Shown here: piece by piece, positions 21,727-32,836 of the stretch | How positions within the stretch are numbered: the first letter of the stretch is position 1 | How the letters are laid out: each line of letters opens with the position of its first letter | Position numbers and translations under genes: made by a program | The notes under the pieces: model-generated | Databases searched by the model: none | Seen by the model: the letters and a program-made list of their open reading frames with translations, nothing else | What the model was told of the DNA's origin: nothing | DNA from: Yarrowia lipolytica | Lineage: Eukaryota; Ascomycota; Dipodascomycetes; Dipodascales | Direction: 5' to 3' | DNA length: 64,000 nucleotides | NCBI RefSeq assembly: GCF_001761485.1 | Contig: NC_090773.1 | Coordinates: forward strand, 3,534,001-3,598,000

Positions 21727-23760
21727 TTACTCGTCATCATCCTCCACGTCCTCCTCCATGTCATCTTCATGGTCTCCTCCGTCACTCTCGTCTCCATCTT
21801 CACTGTCCGAGTCAAGGTCCTCAGCAACTTCACTCCATTCAATGTAGAGGTCTCCGAGAACACTTCTGGACCGTTTGAGAAGAAGAGGATCGAAGGGGAA
21901 GTAGCCCTCGAGTTGAGTAAACTCCTTCTGGGGACCATCAAACAGAGTGGCAGCTCCCTCCATGAAGGCACGGGGGGCCATGGTCTTATCCTTCTTATCA
22001 TGCAGATCCTTTCGCACGATGCCTCGCTTGTTCTCGTCGATGATAGTAAAGCAGTAGGCTGCATCGTGGTGATGGGCAATCTTGGCGAACATGGCGACCA
22101 CGGAATGGTTGCAGTATTGCAGAGGGTTGAACTTGGTCATGATGATTCGCTGGAAGAACTTGTCGAGCTTGCACTCCCAAACTGAGTCGCCCTCGGGAGC
22201 ATCAGAGTCCAGTCGCAGCATCTCGTTTCTGAAACAAAAGATGTACATGAGACCTTGGACGACAGAGTAAAATGTCTTGAATCGCTCCATGGAGCCAGGC
22301 ACGCCGTTGACTTCGGCTTCTCGTTCAGACACATATCTGTCGATCCAGCCGGTCAGCATGCTCACCACAAATACAATCTGGGCCTTGGAGAGATGTTTAG
22401 CCCGTGCAATGTAAGATGCAATGTATTGCATGGCCTTGGACCGCTTGTCCATGCCTTCTCCAGACGACAGAGTGATCTCGATGAGAGAAGCAAGAAAGGC
22501 GTCCATGAACTCAGGACATGCTTGCGACGCCTGGAAGACAATGTATTGCACAAAACGGGTTCTGTGCGTAGGCAGAAGATACGTCTTGAACACGTTGATG
22601 AGAGATGCATACATGGACACTGTTTCCGTGGTGATTTCCTCGGGGCCATCGTTGAACTTTCCTCCAACATGCATGAGAAGAAGAGACACGATTCCGTCGA
22701 GCTTGGCCAGGAGCTCTCCGACAGACGAGGCATCGTTGACTTCGATATGATCGTCATCGTCATCGTCGAGTTCATCATCTGAGTCTCCCAGAGCCAGTCC
22801 GTCGTTACCGTCTTCTTCTCCCTCTTTGATATCAGTGGCGTCATCAAGATCTACCACTTCGGGGTCCTCAGCGTCGAGAAGACCAGCGTCAAACAGCTCT
22901 TCTTCATCCATCTCGTCCAGTTCGTCTTGCAGTTCCACGTCAATCTGCACACTCTTTTCCACAACCATGCCCCACACTGCATTTCTTAGCGCAGGACAGT
23001 ACTCGGTGGTGATGAGGGCGTTCCGAATGAAGTTGCACAGTCGCGCGGTGGTATCCATTTTATTGGGGAAGGCATCGAGCAGCATTCCTTGCAGCAGAGT
23101 AGCTGACGTGGGTGTAATGCTGATCATGTATCGCAGTGCTGAATGCTGGGCAGAGGCATCGTCTAGAGTGAAGTCGGCCACCAGTTGAGTCGCAACGTCG
23201 GACCACCATCGTGGCACGGCGGAGACGAGCACTGCGAGAAACCGGTAGTATGTGTCTGTAAGCGCCTGGGACGGCTGTCGTTTTTCGAGATGTAGACGCA
23301 CCACGCCGTTGATGAGCTTGGAGCATCGTGGGGAGTCCAGCCGGCTGATTTCAATGGACAGCGCCTGGATCATGTGTGTGAGCTGGTCGTTGGACAGCGC
23401 GTCGGGCGAGTCGGCCTTTTTAGTAATCTGGTCGGTCAACTTGCCGAGTGGGCTGTAGTTTTGCTAGGTTAGAAAAAGAGAACATGAGAGGCGAAGACGA
23501 CGGTTCGTAAGGGGGGATGTATAAATGGGAAAGACAGCATAACTCACCTTTTCAACTTCATCTAGGGCATTCTTAACGAACGCCTTGTAAACGCCTGCAG
23601 ATAGGTCACCTGTTTCTGGACAAGTAGTCAGTTTGCCATCATCCTGAGGAAGCACTCCTCCCTCATCCCTTGGTTTCTTTAAAGCCATCACTTGGGGCGA
23701 ATCCACCCTCTTTCTCTTCAACGAGAGCCCTCTCGACTCCAATGCTACTGGACTTTCCAT
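21727..23760 (-). CDS. RRN3: RNA polymerase I initiation factor Rrn3, two exons
   Basis: Rrn3 (TIF-IA) makes RNA polymerase I competent to initiate rRNA synthesis. Exon 1 is 23548-23760 (71 codons) and exon 2 is 21727-23463. Joined across an 84-base intron they give 649 residues. The join is at a phase-0 site after the conserved FVKNALDEVEK and continues QNYSPLGKL in the same frame. Exon 1 starts with a basic, nuclear-signal-like stretch (LKRKR). Exon 2 has the HEAT-like helical body, a long acidic loop (about 230-310) typical of Rrn3, the RFVQYIVFQASQ and KFNPLQYCNHSVVAMFAKIA blocks, and PFDPLLLKRS close to the C-terminus. It ends in an Asp/Glu-rich tail of about 35 residues. Confidence 0.92.
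23464..23547 (-). other. RRN3 intron
   Basis: 84 bases on the minus strand, beginning GTGAGTTAT and ending CTAACCTAG. Removal joins the two exons in frame at a conserved Rrn3 block. Confidence 0.88.
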
Positions 23761-24094
23761 CGTTTCTGTGTATCTCTTCTTTTTGTTCTTCTGTAGCGAA
23801 ACGGTAGAAAGCGTTGAGATGAGCTTGAGATGGACTGAGTGGTGAGAATTATCAGAGCCTCCAAAGGTTAGCTACTGTACGCACAAACTTTTCAAAGCCT
23901 AATTCTGATTATGCAAGGTGGGCAGAATTCCATAAAATGATGCACAGGCGTTGTGACGGCCAGAGAGGGGTGACAAAGTGTTCAGTATTGTCAATATATT
24001 ATTTTCATTGAATTTATCCCACAAAAACTCCTCTCTATCTCTATATTTTCGTAGATTGCGGGTCCTTTATGGCCCTCACGTGCAACAAAAATGA

Positions 24095-24126
24095 CCTCGA
24101 AGCTTAACTTTTCGAGGAATTTTTTT
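24095..24126 (+). repeat. Hairpin followed by T-run
   Basis: Arms cctcgaa and ttcgagg pair perfectly across a 9-base loop, then two A and seven T follow. It has the shape of a Pol III or factor-independent stop, but no A-box or B-box and no RNA gene are visible upstream. Confidence 0.4.
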
Positions 24127-25156
24127 GCCACAGTCCTGAGACATGCACGAGGGAGGACCTTGGAGTTGGAGCAGGTAATTGAGAGGTTGCTTAGTAACGG
24201 GTTTTGAGTTTAGGATATTCCGATTTGGGACATGCGATGTGTCGTACTTGCAGAAATGGCCAGTAAATGTCTGACTGAGGACCGCCCGCAGAAGGAGTAG
24301 TCCGAAATAAGCTAATAGGATAGTTTATACACATGGGTCGTTTCAGTGTTGGTTACGTAAACAAGTCTGGATTTCTGAGTTCGCCACCGTCTCAGTACAA
24401 AGTTCTGGGTGAACTCTTCATCGCCCCCTTCGTGCTCTTCAGCTTACATCATCGAACCCAAATCCGGACCGTTAAGTGCCAGCAGACCCTAGCCCTACAA
24501 GGTGGGGAAGCTTACATTTGCAGGGGTGGTGGTGTCTGGTTATTGACGGTCTTGGGCAGGAGACAGCAAGCAAGTTTCAGATAGACAGAGAGGCTTGCAA
24601 GACATCCACATTACATGTCCAAAAACAGTCTTTATGATGTGAAATAGTCTCTATCGGCATGGTACGTACAAGTACGTACTGCGCCCATATTATGTATGTA
24701 TTTGTGTTGTTACACGCACTACCCACTGTGGCCAAGAGCATTTAGGCCCAGCCGGCTATACTTGAACATCGAACTACTAAGGTGCCAAAAACAAGCCGAG
24801 GTAGAACTGTGATTGGAGAGCTGTTAGTGACATAATCTACCCTTGCACATCTCCGATGACTAAAAAATTCGGTTATTTGCCCAATATTACATCTACATCT
24901 GGCATGAGAAGCTGTTGTGGCCTCACTCTCACCTCAGTTGTGCACCCCCCCTCGTATTTTCGCTTGAGTCGTTTTCCCGAGCCTCGGAGACAAGGTTCCA
25001 CACACACAGGCCGCCCCATTTAGGCCAAGTAACGGTGATGAATTTTGTATAATTGTTGGGCCCAGGGCTGGTGATTTTGAACCATGATTCCAGCCATGTT
25101 TGTTTGCTTTTCAGGCTGTATTTCTGTGTGCTAGTCGGCACTTTTCATCCACTCCC

Positions 25157-25162
25157 CACGTG
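25157..25162. promoter_or_regulatory. CACGTG E-box upstream of PAH1
   Basis: A perfect palindromic bHLH site 107 bases before the PAH1 ATG. In yeasts it is bound by Cbf1, Pho4 or related factors. Which factor acts here is not known from sequence. Confidence 0.45.
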
Positions 25163-25268
25163 ATCACATCGATTGGAACAGCAAACCCCTCCTTGTACTT
25201 GCTGCATATCTGTATGTATACCGAACTCTGTGAAGGTGCCCAACAGATCATCACCACACAACCACACG

Positions 25269-28093
25269 ATGCAGTACGTTGGGCGAGCCATTGGAACCGT
25301 TTCCAAGACCTGGAACTCCATCAACCCTGCAACACTCAGTGGTGCAATTGACATCATTGTGGTCGAGCGGGAAGACGGTGAGTATGGCCATCAAGAGGCT
25401 GTTGGAGAAGTGGAGCTGATGCAGTGACCGACGGTGACTTACAGGATGCAAGTTGAGAGGGTGATAGAGAAGTGGACTTTGGGAACAGAGAGTGGGTGCA
25501 AGTGGCCTTACAGTTGTTACTTCTAGCTGGCAGTTACACCACTCTTGTAACTATCATGGTCCGTATGATGTGACCACATGTTGTACACCATGACTGTAAT
25601 CGTGCCCAGGTGGCAACAGTATGATTCACAGTTGTTATGTCATATGGACAAAGTTGTAAGAGGCCAATACAACTGGAGCAACCAGCTTGTTTCGGGTTTC
25701 CTGTCAACTACTTCCCACTCACTCGAAACACTCAACACATGAACACAACGTGGTGGCGTAACACCTCATCCCCATAACCACCATATCCACACACTAACCC
25801 AGGTGAACTAAACTGCTCTCCTTTCCATGTGCGGTTTGGAATCTTTTCCCTGCTGCGACCGTCCCAGAAAAAGGTCGAGTTCTGTGTCAATGGCACCAAG
25901 ACCGAGCTGCCCATGAAGGTGGGCGATGGAGGAGAAGTCTTCTTTGTGTTCGAGACCGACGCAGACGTGCCCGAAGAGCTCCTGACATCCCCCGTCATTT
26001 CTCCCTCTTCGTCGCCATCCTGGGGCCAGGAGGAAGGCGGGGATGGTGAGCCGGACTACCTTGCTCTGAACGACTCTAAACAGGGTGGCGACAGCAAGCA
26101 CGGCAGATCGCCCTCGGAGGGCCCACCATTCAGATCACCTTCGGCGGATCACTTACATGAGATGGGCAGCTTCGATGATGAGAATGACCCTGAGGTGAAC
26201 AGAAGACAACGTGCGAGCACGGCAGCTCCAGAGCCTGTTCCTGGTTCGTTGAAACACCCAGCCACTATCTCGGAAGGCATCTCTTCGGCCTCGTTTTCCA
26301 ACAGCGATACTGATCGAACAGACACTTCTGGACCCACAGAGACAGAACCCACAGAGCTCACAGAGCCTACAGAGCCCACAGAGCCCACAGAGCCCACAGA
26401 GCCTCTGGATCTTGAGCAGAGTCTCCACCGGGCTGCCACTTCTCCCGCCCCTTCGTCCGAGGAGATTTGGGAGAAGGCCCGTGCACTGTCCAAGAAACTC
26501 ACATCAGAAAACATTCAGAGTAAAATCTCCGACAACGGAGACATTATTCTGGATATGACTGGTTACAAGTACGACCACGAGGACGTGAGTCGATCAGAGG
26601 AGCTGGTCAAGAAAATCCTCGCTGAGGAACTGGGAGAAGACAGAGACCTGTCCCACATCCTGGTTGAAGACGAGGAGGGTAACCTTGTGATTCAGAGCGC
26701 TGGAGACAGCCACCATCACGAGCATATGAGCTCGCCCGAGTCTCTGGCCCACTCCCCTCAGCCCCTCCCTTCTTCTAACCTTCCGTCTCAGGCCTCGGAC
26801 AACAAGCACTACGCCAAGACCATCCGTTTGACGTCTGACCAGCTCAAGTCTCTGGATCTCAAGCCCGGCAAGAACGAGGTCACCTTTGCTGTCAATAACG
26901 GCAAGACGTCGTGTTCGGCCCAGCTGTTCTACTGGAAGTACGACATTCCTGTTGTCATTTCCGACATTGATGGCACGATCACCAAGTCCGATGCTCTGGG
27001 CCATCTGCTCACCATGATGGGCCGAGACTGGACCCACACCGGCGTGGCCAAGCTCTTTTCCGATATCAGAGCCAACGGGTATAATATCATGTATCTGACA
27101 GCACGATCAGTGGGACAGGCAGATGCAACCAGGGCATATCTAGGCGGTGTTGACCAGTTTGGCTTCAAGCTGCCTCCAGGACCCGTCATCTTGTCGCCTG
27201 ATAGAACCCTGGCGGCTCTCAAGAGAGAGGTGATTCTTAAGAAACCTGAGGTATTCAAGATGGCGTGTCTGCGGGACATTAAGTCGCTGTTTGGCGAGAC
27301 CGAAGACGCCACCAATCCATTCTACGCTGGATTTGGCAACCGAATCACCGACGCGTTGTCGTATAGATCTGTCGGTGTGCCGTCGTCTAGAATCTTCACA
27401 ATCAACTCGAACGCCGAGGTCCATATGGAGCTGCTTGAACTGGCTGGCTACAAGTCCTCGTATGTCCACATTGCCGATCTTGTCGACCACTTTTTCCCTC
27501 CGGAAAGCGAGTTCACGACCATTCAGGAGGAAAAATACACGGACGTCAACTACTGGCGAGATCCCATTATTGACCTGTCTGATCTGACCGACGACGAGCT
27601 GACTGACGATGATGAGCTCTCCAAGTCGCCCAAGTCGCCCAGATCTCCTAGAAGCCCGCGGGCCGGTTCGGCAGGCTCCAGCGCGGCTCCCTCAGGCTCG
27701 GGCGCCGACCCTGCCGGACCCTCCGAGCCGAAGGACTCCGCGAACCCGTCGAAGTTCAGCTATAAGAAGGCTCCTACGAACTCTCGATTCCAGCCCGTTT
27801 CGTACGATCTTGATCTTGACGACGGATACGAGTACGACGATGACGATGACTATGATGACGATGAGGAGTTTGTGGACGCTGAGAGCGACGCGCTGGAGGA
27901 GGATGACGACGATGATGATGACGTCGACCTAGACAACGACTCTGACCACTCCCCTGTCAAGCCGCCCTCGCAGATGCAGCGAGTCATCAACAAGACTATT
28001 GAGGACAACAAGGGCCTGCACATGGATGAGGATGACGTTCAAAAAGCCATGAAGGCCCTGAAGATGGAACGAGCAAGCATCAATCCTGAGTAA
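25269..28093 (+). CDS. PAH1: Phosphatidate phosphatase Pah1 (lipin), two exons
   Basis: Pah1 dephosphorylates phosphatidate to diacylglycerol, the step that leads to triacylglycerol. Exon 1 is 25269-25377 and exon 2 is 25803-28093. Joined in phase 1 they give 799 residues. The join restores the N-LIP domain without a gap: MQYVGRAIGTVSKTWNSINP in exon 1 continues as CSPFHVRFGIF in exon 2. The C-LIP HAD domain has the catalytic DIDGT motif near residue 423 and LTARSVGQADATRAYL. The middle is disordered, with a tandem Glu-Pro-Thr repeat; the C-terminal third is very acidic (runs of Asp) after a Ser-Pro-rich stretch that could be phosphorylated. An E-box lies 107 bases upstream. It is of special interest in an oil-storing yeast. 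Confidence 0.95.
25378..25802 (+). other. PAH1 intron
   Basis: 425 bases beginning GTGAGTATG and ending CTAACCCAG, phase 1. It splits the N-LIP domain after residue 36. Confidence 0.92.
26345..26398 (+). repeat. Tandem 9-base repeat within PAH1
   Basis: Six units of the type gagcccaca encode Glu-Pro-Thr repeats (one unit is Glu-Leu-Thr). The last three units are identical, so copy number probably varies between strains. Confidence 0.85.
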
Positions 28094-29467
28094 ATAGGAA
28101 ATCAAGCATAAATATATCCGTACTGTACACCGTAGTTTGTGACGTCGAAGGGGAGGGGGACAAGAGAGTGAAAGTGTAGCTACTTGTAGTATGTATAAGT
28201 TGTGCGTACCTGAATGTCACGGGACCTGCGATACGAATGCTGGTGAGACCCAACCATGGTTCCCGCTAGAAAGCCAAGATATTATCTGGATCTACAGCTG
28301 AGTTTGACGTTATTTTTTTCCCTCCTGAAAGGCTTTGTTAGGTTTGCATCGTTCATGTATTTGGTGTACACCTTTTTCGGGTTCCGATGGTGCTTCCATA
28401 GGTGGAGGAGCAGGTCAGAGACACATTGTTTGTGGATAGCGGATTGTTATGCCCCGAGTGGAGCATCATTTTAATCGCAGGAGTTTATTATATACTGTGT
28501 ATACAGTGCACTAATTTTTCCCCTGTCTCCTCTACACTCCCTTACGTCATTAAATGGCCGCTACTGTATTCACACTCTTCCGACCCGGATCAGATAAATT
28601 TTTCAAGAACTTTTTTATCTGATTTGTATGCATGGTTTGGGGGCAAGTAAGCCGTACATAGGAGGCCTGGAAGTAGGGGCAAAAGTGGAGAGTCCCTGTA
28701 ACCACTGGTTTGTGCAATTTTGGGGGTCGCAAATACATTGCCACAACGTGGGCGCCAGGAGTTTACAGACGAGTCTATATACGGGCGGTCTTAGATGAAT
28801 TTTACTACTGCACGTGTGAGCAATTTGAGGGCCTGTGTTGACGGGTGCGAGTTTAACGTGCAGGGTTCAGTGGGGTGATTTGAGCCGACAAAAACAAATG
28901 TGAGGCGATGATCATGGTGTGACTGGGGAAGTAAGTATATACGATTTGGTTCTGCTCGTCTGGGGGGTTTTAGCACCAGCCATACCACTGGTAGTGGGTC
29001 TCTGACACTAATGGTATTTTCTGTCGCCACCTATACACCCGACAAGACGCATCTCGGCTCGTGCCGTTTTACCTTTGGCCAAGCAGGTTCAAGTGAACTT
29101 TGTCAATTGGAGAAGTGCAAAGCCAAAATTCACCAGCCCTCATATCATCACTCCACATCTCAGTTGCCCGACTTGGTCACTCGATACACCGGCTGCGCAA
29201 GCGACTCACATACGACAGGTGTCCAAAACCAGTTTCCACTGAAAATACCGCAACGTGTAGCAACCCAAGTGAACTATCAGCTGTCTCTTCACCTCACATC
29301 ACATCACAGCCATTACACAGCACTTGACCAAAACAGAGGGCTCGCCAGTATCAACAAGTGTTGCAACCACATCTTGATATTGAACGCTCATCGACATCTG
29401 CACCGCCAAGCAGAGCTCATCTCTTCCACACGCTCAGATTAAACCAAAAGTGCATAATTTGCTCACC
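28094..29467. other. Spacer between PAH1 and CCC2
   Basis: About 1.4 kb holding the PAH1 3' end and the CCC2 promoter. It has a CACGTG at 28811-28816 and a ccgtactgtac tract near 28119. The frame 29011-29442 is open but has no family content or codon bias. No other element is seen. Confidence 0.5.
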
Positions 29468-32269
29468 ATGAAAGAAGCTGGTGATAGCTCCACAACGCCA
29501 CCTAAGCCCGACACCACCTCGGCTTACCAGGTCGGCGGCATGACATGCGGATCGTGCGTCTCCGCCATCATCAACGGCCTGGAGGCATGTCCCGGTGTCA
29601 CAGAAGCAGCTGTGTCTCTGGTCACCGAACGAGCCAGTGTACACCACAACAAGAGCATAATCTCCGCCGAAGAGCTGCAGGAAAGAATAGAGGACTGCGG
29701 CTTCGACGCCTCGCTCATCGACTCATCGCCGATAGCTGCGCCCGTCAGCACACCCATGGAACGTCTCAAGGTTAAGATCTTCGGAATGACCTGTTCCAGT
29801 TGTACCAACGCAGTGCGAGACACTATCCAGGACATTAGAGGCGTCGCCAATGTCGTGGTTGCTCTCGCGACTGAGGAGGCCACCATTTCTTTCAATCCCC
29901 AGGAATGTGGAGCTCGAGACATCATCAACGCCATTGAAGACTGTGGCTTTGAGGGCGTCCTATCTGCACAGCAAGATAACGCTACCCAACTAGCAAGCTT
30001 ATCTCGAATCAAGGAGATACAGAAATGGCGAAGCGACGGTATCCAGTGTTTCATTCTTGGTCTGCCTGTGATGTTGCTCACTCATATTCTTCCCATGGTT
30101 GGTCTCCAGCCTCTGCATGATCTAACCATCTTCAAGGGCCTGTACGTGGACGATCTCGTCTGCTTTGTGCTGGCAACATACATCCAGTTCTGGCTGGGCC
30201 ACAAGTTCTATGTCTCTTCGCGACGAGCTCTGTCCCATGGAACTGCCACCATGGACGTGTTGGTGGCCATCTCCACCTCCTCAGCCTACTTCTTTTCTGT
30301 CTTTTCCATGCTCTATGCGATCGCCACTGTGGCCGATACTCACCCTCATACTCTGTTTGAGACTTCGGCAATGCTGATTGCCTTCACGACCCTCGGAAAA
30401 TACTTGGAAAACCGAGCCAAGGGACAGACCTCGGGTGCCCTCAGTAAGCTTATTTCCCTGACTCCTACCACTGCCACTATTCTCAAGGACTCCTCCAAGT
30501 ACGACCCCAGTATTGTATACGACGAGTCTGCCGAGATGGATATTGCTGCCGAGCTTCTTCAGAGAGGTGATATTGTCATTCTCAAGCCTGGTGCCAAGGT
30601 ACCTGCTGACGGAGTCGTCGTTTCCGGTGAAACTTATATCGATGAGTCTCTTCTCACTGGAGAGTCTACTCCTGTGGTCCGAAAGGTTGGAGACCAGGTT
30701 GTGGGTGGCTCCATTAACGGCTCTGGGCGTATTGACTTCCGAGTCGAGCGTGCTGGTAAGGATACTGCCCTTGCCAACATTGTCCGGCTAGTTGAGGAGG
30801 CCCAGACCTCTCAGGCCGAGATCCAGCGATACGCCGACAAGATTTCCGGAGTCTTTGTGCCATGTGTTGTTGCTCTTGCCCTGCTTACCTTCATCTTCTG
30901 GATTATCATGAGCAACGTCATGAAGCATCCTCCTAACGTCTTTTCTCTGCCCGAAGGAAAGTTCCTCATCTGTCTTCGTCTGTGCATCTCTGTCGTGGTC
31001 GTTGCTTGTCCCTGTGCTCTTGGTCTTGCCACTCCCACAGCGGTCATGGTCGGAACTGGTGTTGGAGCTACTCATGGTATTCTTGTAAAGGGCGGAGCAG
31101 TTTTGGAAACCGCTTCAAAGATCAAGACTGTTGTTTTCGATAAGACTGGTACACTCACCACCGGCCGAATGACCATTCAAAAACACGTCTTTGAGAAGGA
31201 TACTCTCAAGAACCTCAACATGACCGAAACTGAAATGTGGCTAATTCTGGCTGGCGTGGAGGCTTCGTCTGAACATCCCATTGCCCAGTCTCTAGTTCGA
31301 CAGGCGAAGGAGGCTGCCCAGGTTGAGGATGTTCCCGGTGTGGCTGACTTTGTTGCTATTGTTGGTCAGGGTGTTACTGGTGTAGTTGATGGCCACAGTG
31401 TTGCTGTTGGCTCTTCTGAGCTTGTCAACTCGTCCTGCAAGTCGCTGGATAAGCCCCCCGCCACCCCTCACTCCCCTGACAACCCTGCTACTGTGATCCA
31501 TGCTTGTGTTGACGGCCAGTATGTCGGTTACATGGCCTTTGCTGATAGCGTCAAGTCCGACGCTCGAGCTGCAGTGTCTGTGCTCAAGAAGATGGGAATC
31601 AACGTCGCCATGATGACCGGAGACAACCACTTCGTTGCCCACGCTGTTGCTGATGAGGTCGGTATCCCCCGATCCAATGTCTGGGCATCGACCTCGCCTG
31701 CTCAGAAGCTCGCCATCATCGAACAGCTGCAGGAGCCCCAGGACCCCAACGAAGCTGCTGACTCCACAGATCTGTCTCTAAATGCCTCTGTGGTTGCCAT
31801 GGTCGGCGATGGTATCAACGACTCGCCTGCCCTGGCCAAGGCTGCTATTGGAATTGCAATGTCCTCCGGAACCGACATCGCCATGGACGCTGCCGATATT
31901 GTGCTGCTCAACAAGGAGAGTCTCATGGACGTCCCTGCCTCCATTAACCTATCGCAGGTCACCTTCCGACGAATCAAAATCAACCTCGTGTGGGCCTCCG
32001 TGTACAACCTGATTATGATTCCCTTTGCTATGGGCTGCTTCCTGCCATTCAACTTTATGCTGCACCCCATGGAGGCATCTGCAGCCATGGCGCTGAGTTC
32101 CGTGTCTGTTATTGTTTCTTCTCTGGCTCTCAAGAAATGGCAACCCCCCAAGGACACCGAATATGGCTCTGACGAGTGGCGAGACATGGAGAGCCAGACG
32201 GTCAAACCCAAGCGGCGTTGGTGGCAGAAGCTCTGGAGAAGCGAGGGTGTTCGATACGAGCGGCTCTAG
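29468..32269 (+). CDS. CCC2: Copper-transporting P1B-type ATPase Ccc2 (ATP7A/B homologue)
   Basis: Ccc2 pumps Cu+ into the late Golgi, where it loads multicopper oxidases such as Fet3. The product is 933 residues from the ATG at 29468; the frame opens six codons earlier with a GTG. Two N-terminal metal-binding domains carry GMTCGSC and GMTCSSC. The membrane CPC copper site is in VVACPCALGLATPTAV (about 513). The TGES phosphatase loop, the phosphorylation motif DKTGTLT (about 557), the P1B SEHPIAQS motif, MTGDN and GDGINDSPAL are all present. Yeast Ccc2 also has two such N-terminal domains, so the length and layout are normal. It is a single-exon gene. Confidence 0.96.
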   Translation: MKEAGDSSTTPPKPDTTSAYQVGGMTCGSCVSAIINGLEACPGVTEAAVSLVTERASVHHNKSIISAEELQERIEDCGFDASLIDSSPIAAPVSTPMERLKVKIFGMTCSSCTNAVRDTIQDIRGVANVVVALATEEATISFNPQECGARDIINAIEDCGFEGVLSAQQDNATQLASLSRIKEIQKWRSDGIQCFILGLPVMLLTHILPMVGLQPLHDLTIFKGLYVDDLVCFVLATYIQFWLGHKFYVSSRRALSHGTATMDVLVAISTSSAYFFSVFSMLYAIATVADTHPHTLFETSAMLIAFTTLGKYLENRAKGQTSGALSKLISLTPTTATILKDSSKYDPSIVYDESAEMDIAAELLQRGDIVILKPGAKVPADGVVVSGETYIDESLLTGESTPVVRKVGDQVVGGSINGSGRIDFRVERAGKDTALANIVRLVEEAQTSQAEIQRYADKISGVFVPCVVALALLTFIFWIIMSNVMKHPPNVFSLPEGKFLICLRLCISVVVVACPCALGLATPTAVMVGTGVGATHGILVKGGAVLETASKIKTVVFDKTGTLTTGRMTIQKHVFEKDTLKNLNMTETEMWLILAGVEASSEHPIAQSLVRQAKEAAQVEDVPGVADFVAIVGQGVTGVVDGHSVAVGSSELVNSSCKSLDKPPATPHSPDNPATVIHACVDGQYVGYMAFADSVKSDARAAVSVLKKMGINVAMMTGDNHFVAHAVADEVGIPRSNVWASTSPAQKLAIIEQLQEPQDPNEAADSTDLSLNASVVAMVGDGINDSPALAKAAIGIAMSSGTDIAMDAADIVLLNKESLMDVPASINLSQVTFRRIKINLVWASVYNLIMIPFAMGCFLPFNFMLHPMEASAAMALSSVSVIVSSLALKKWQPPKDTEYGSDEWRDMESQTVKPKRRWWQKLWRSEGVRYERL

Positions 32270-32836
32270 GCAAACCGGGCAACTGTGGTTTGCTGTAAAT
32301 TATTATAGACTTTATGAATAACGATGTATAATGGTGCACTTCTTGGTGGTGCTCTTGTATCGTCTCTGGTGTGCATGCACTGCAGCACATGTGAGATTAA
32401 CCTTGATAGGGGTGGTTGTATCTCTCGTTTATGGGGAAAGAATATGGCTGAGTAGCGTATCTACGACACTGTAGCAGCTCTATGTTAAAGTGCCGTACAT
32501 TGGCGTGTACTCGTAGCGTTTTTAATTCCCTACTTCCTATGTTCTTATACTGACTTTGGTAGTCTACAAGTGCTCGTAGTATAATCAAGTACATACTGCA
32601 TACTGTACATACATACTATACATAGCGTAGCGTACCAAGTAGTGGTGCTAACAACTTATCGCTTGGAACAATACAGAGGAAGCCTAAACGAGTATAGAGA
32701 CCGAACCAAGCGCCATTGTCTAGATACACCATCTTGAATTCTCTAATTCCCTCTCTCTTCTCGGATAGTTCACGTGACCTTCTCCAAAAGCAGATCTTAA
32801 TTAGATCGGCAAGCAAACCCTAACCCAATCTCCTGT
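32270..32836. other. Spacer upstream of the WD40 gene
   Basis: 567 bases. It has a GTAC-rich run at about 32588-32625 and a CACGTG at 32771-32776, some 60-110 bases before the candidate starts of the WD40 gene. Confidence 0.5.

Larger units (their letters stand above)
23761..25268. other. Spacer between divergent RRN3 and PAH1
   Basis: About 1.5 kb. It includes a CACGTG at 24077-24082 and another at 25157-25162, a 7-bp hairpin at 24095-24117 followed by seven T, and a GTAC tract near 24661-24680. The ORF at 24333-24584 has no coding signature. Confidence 0.55.
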
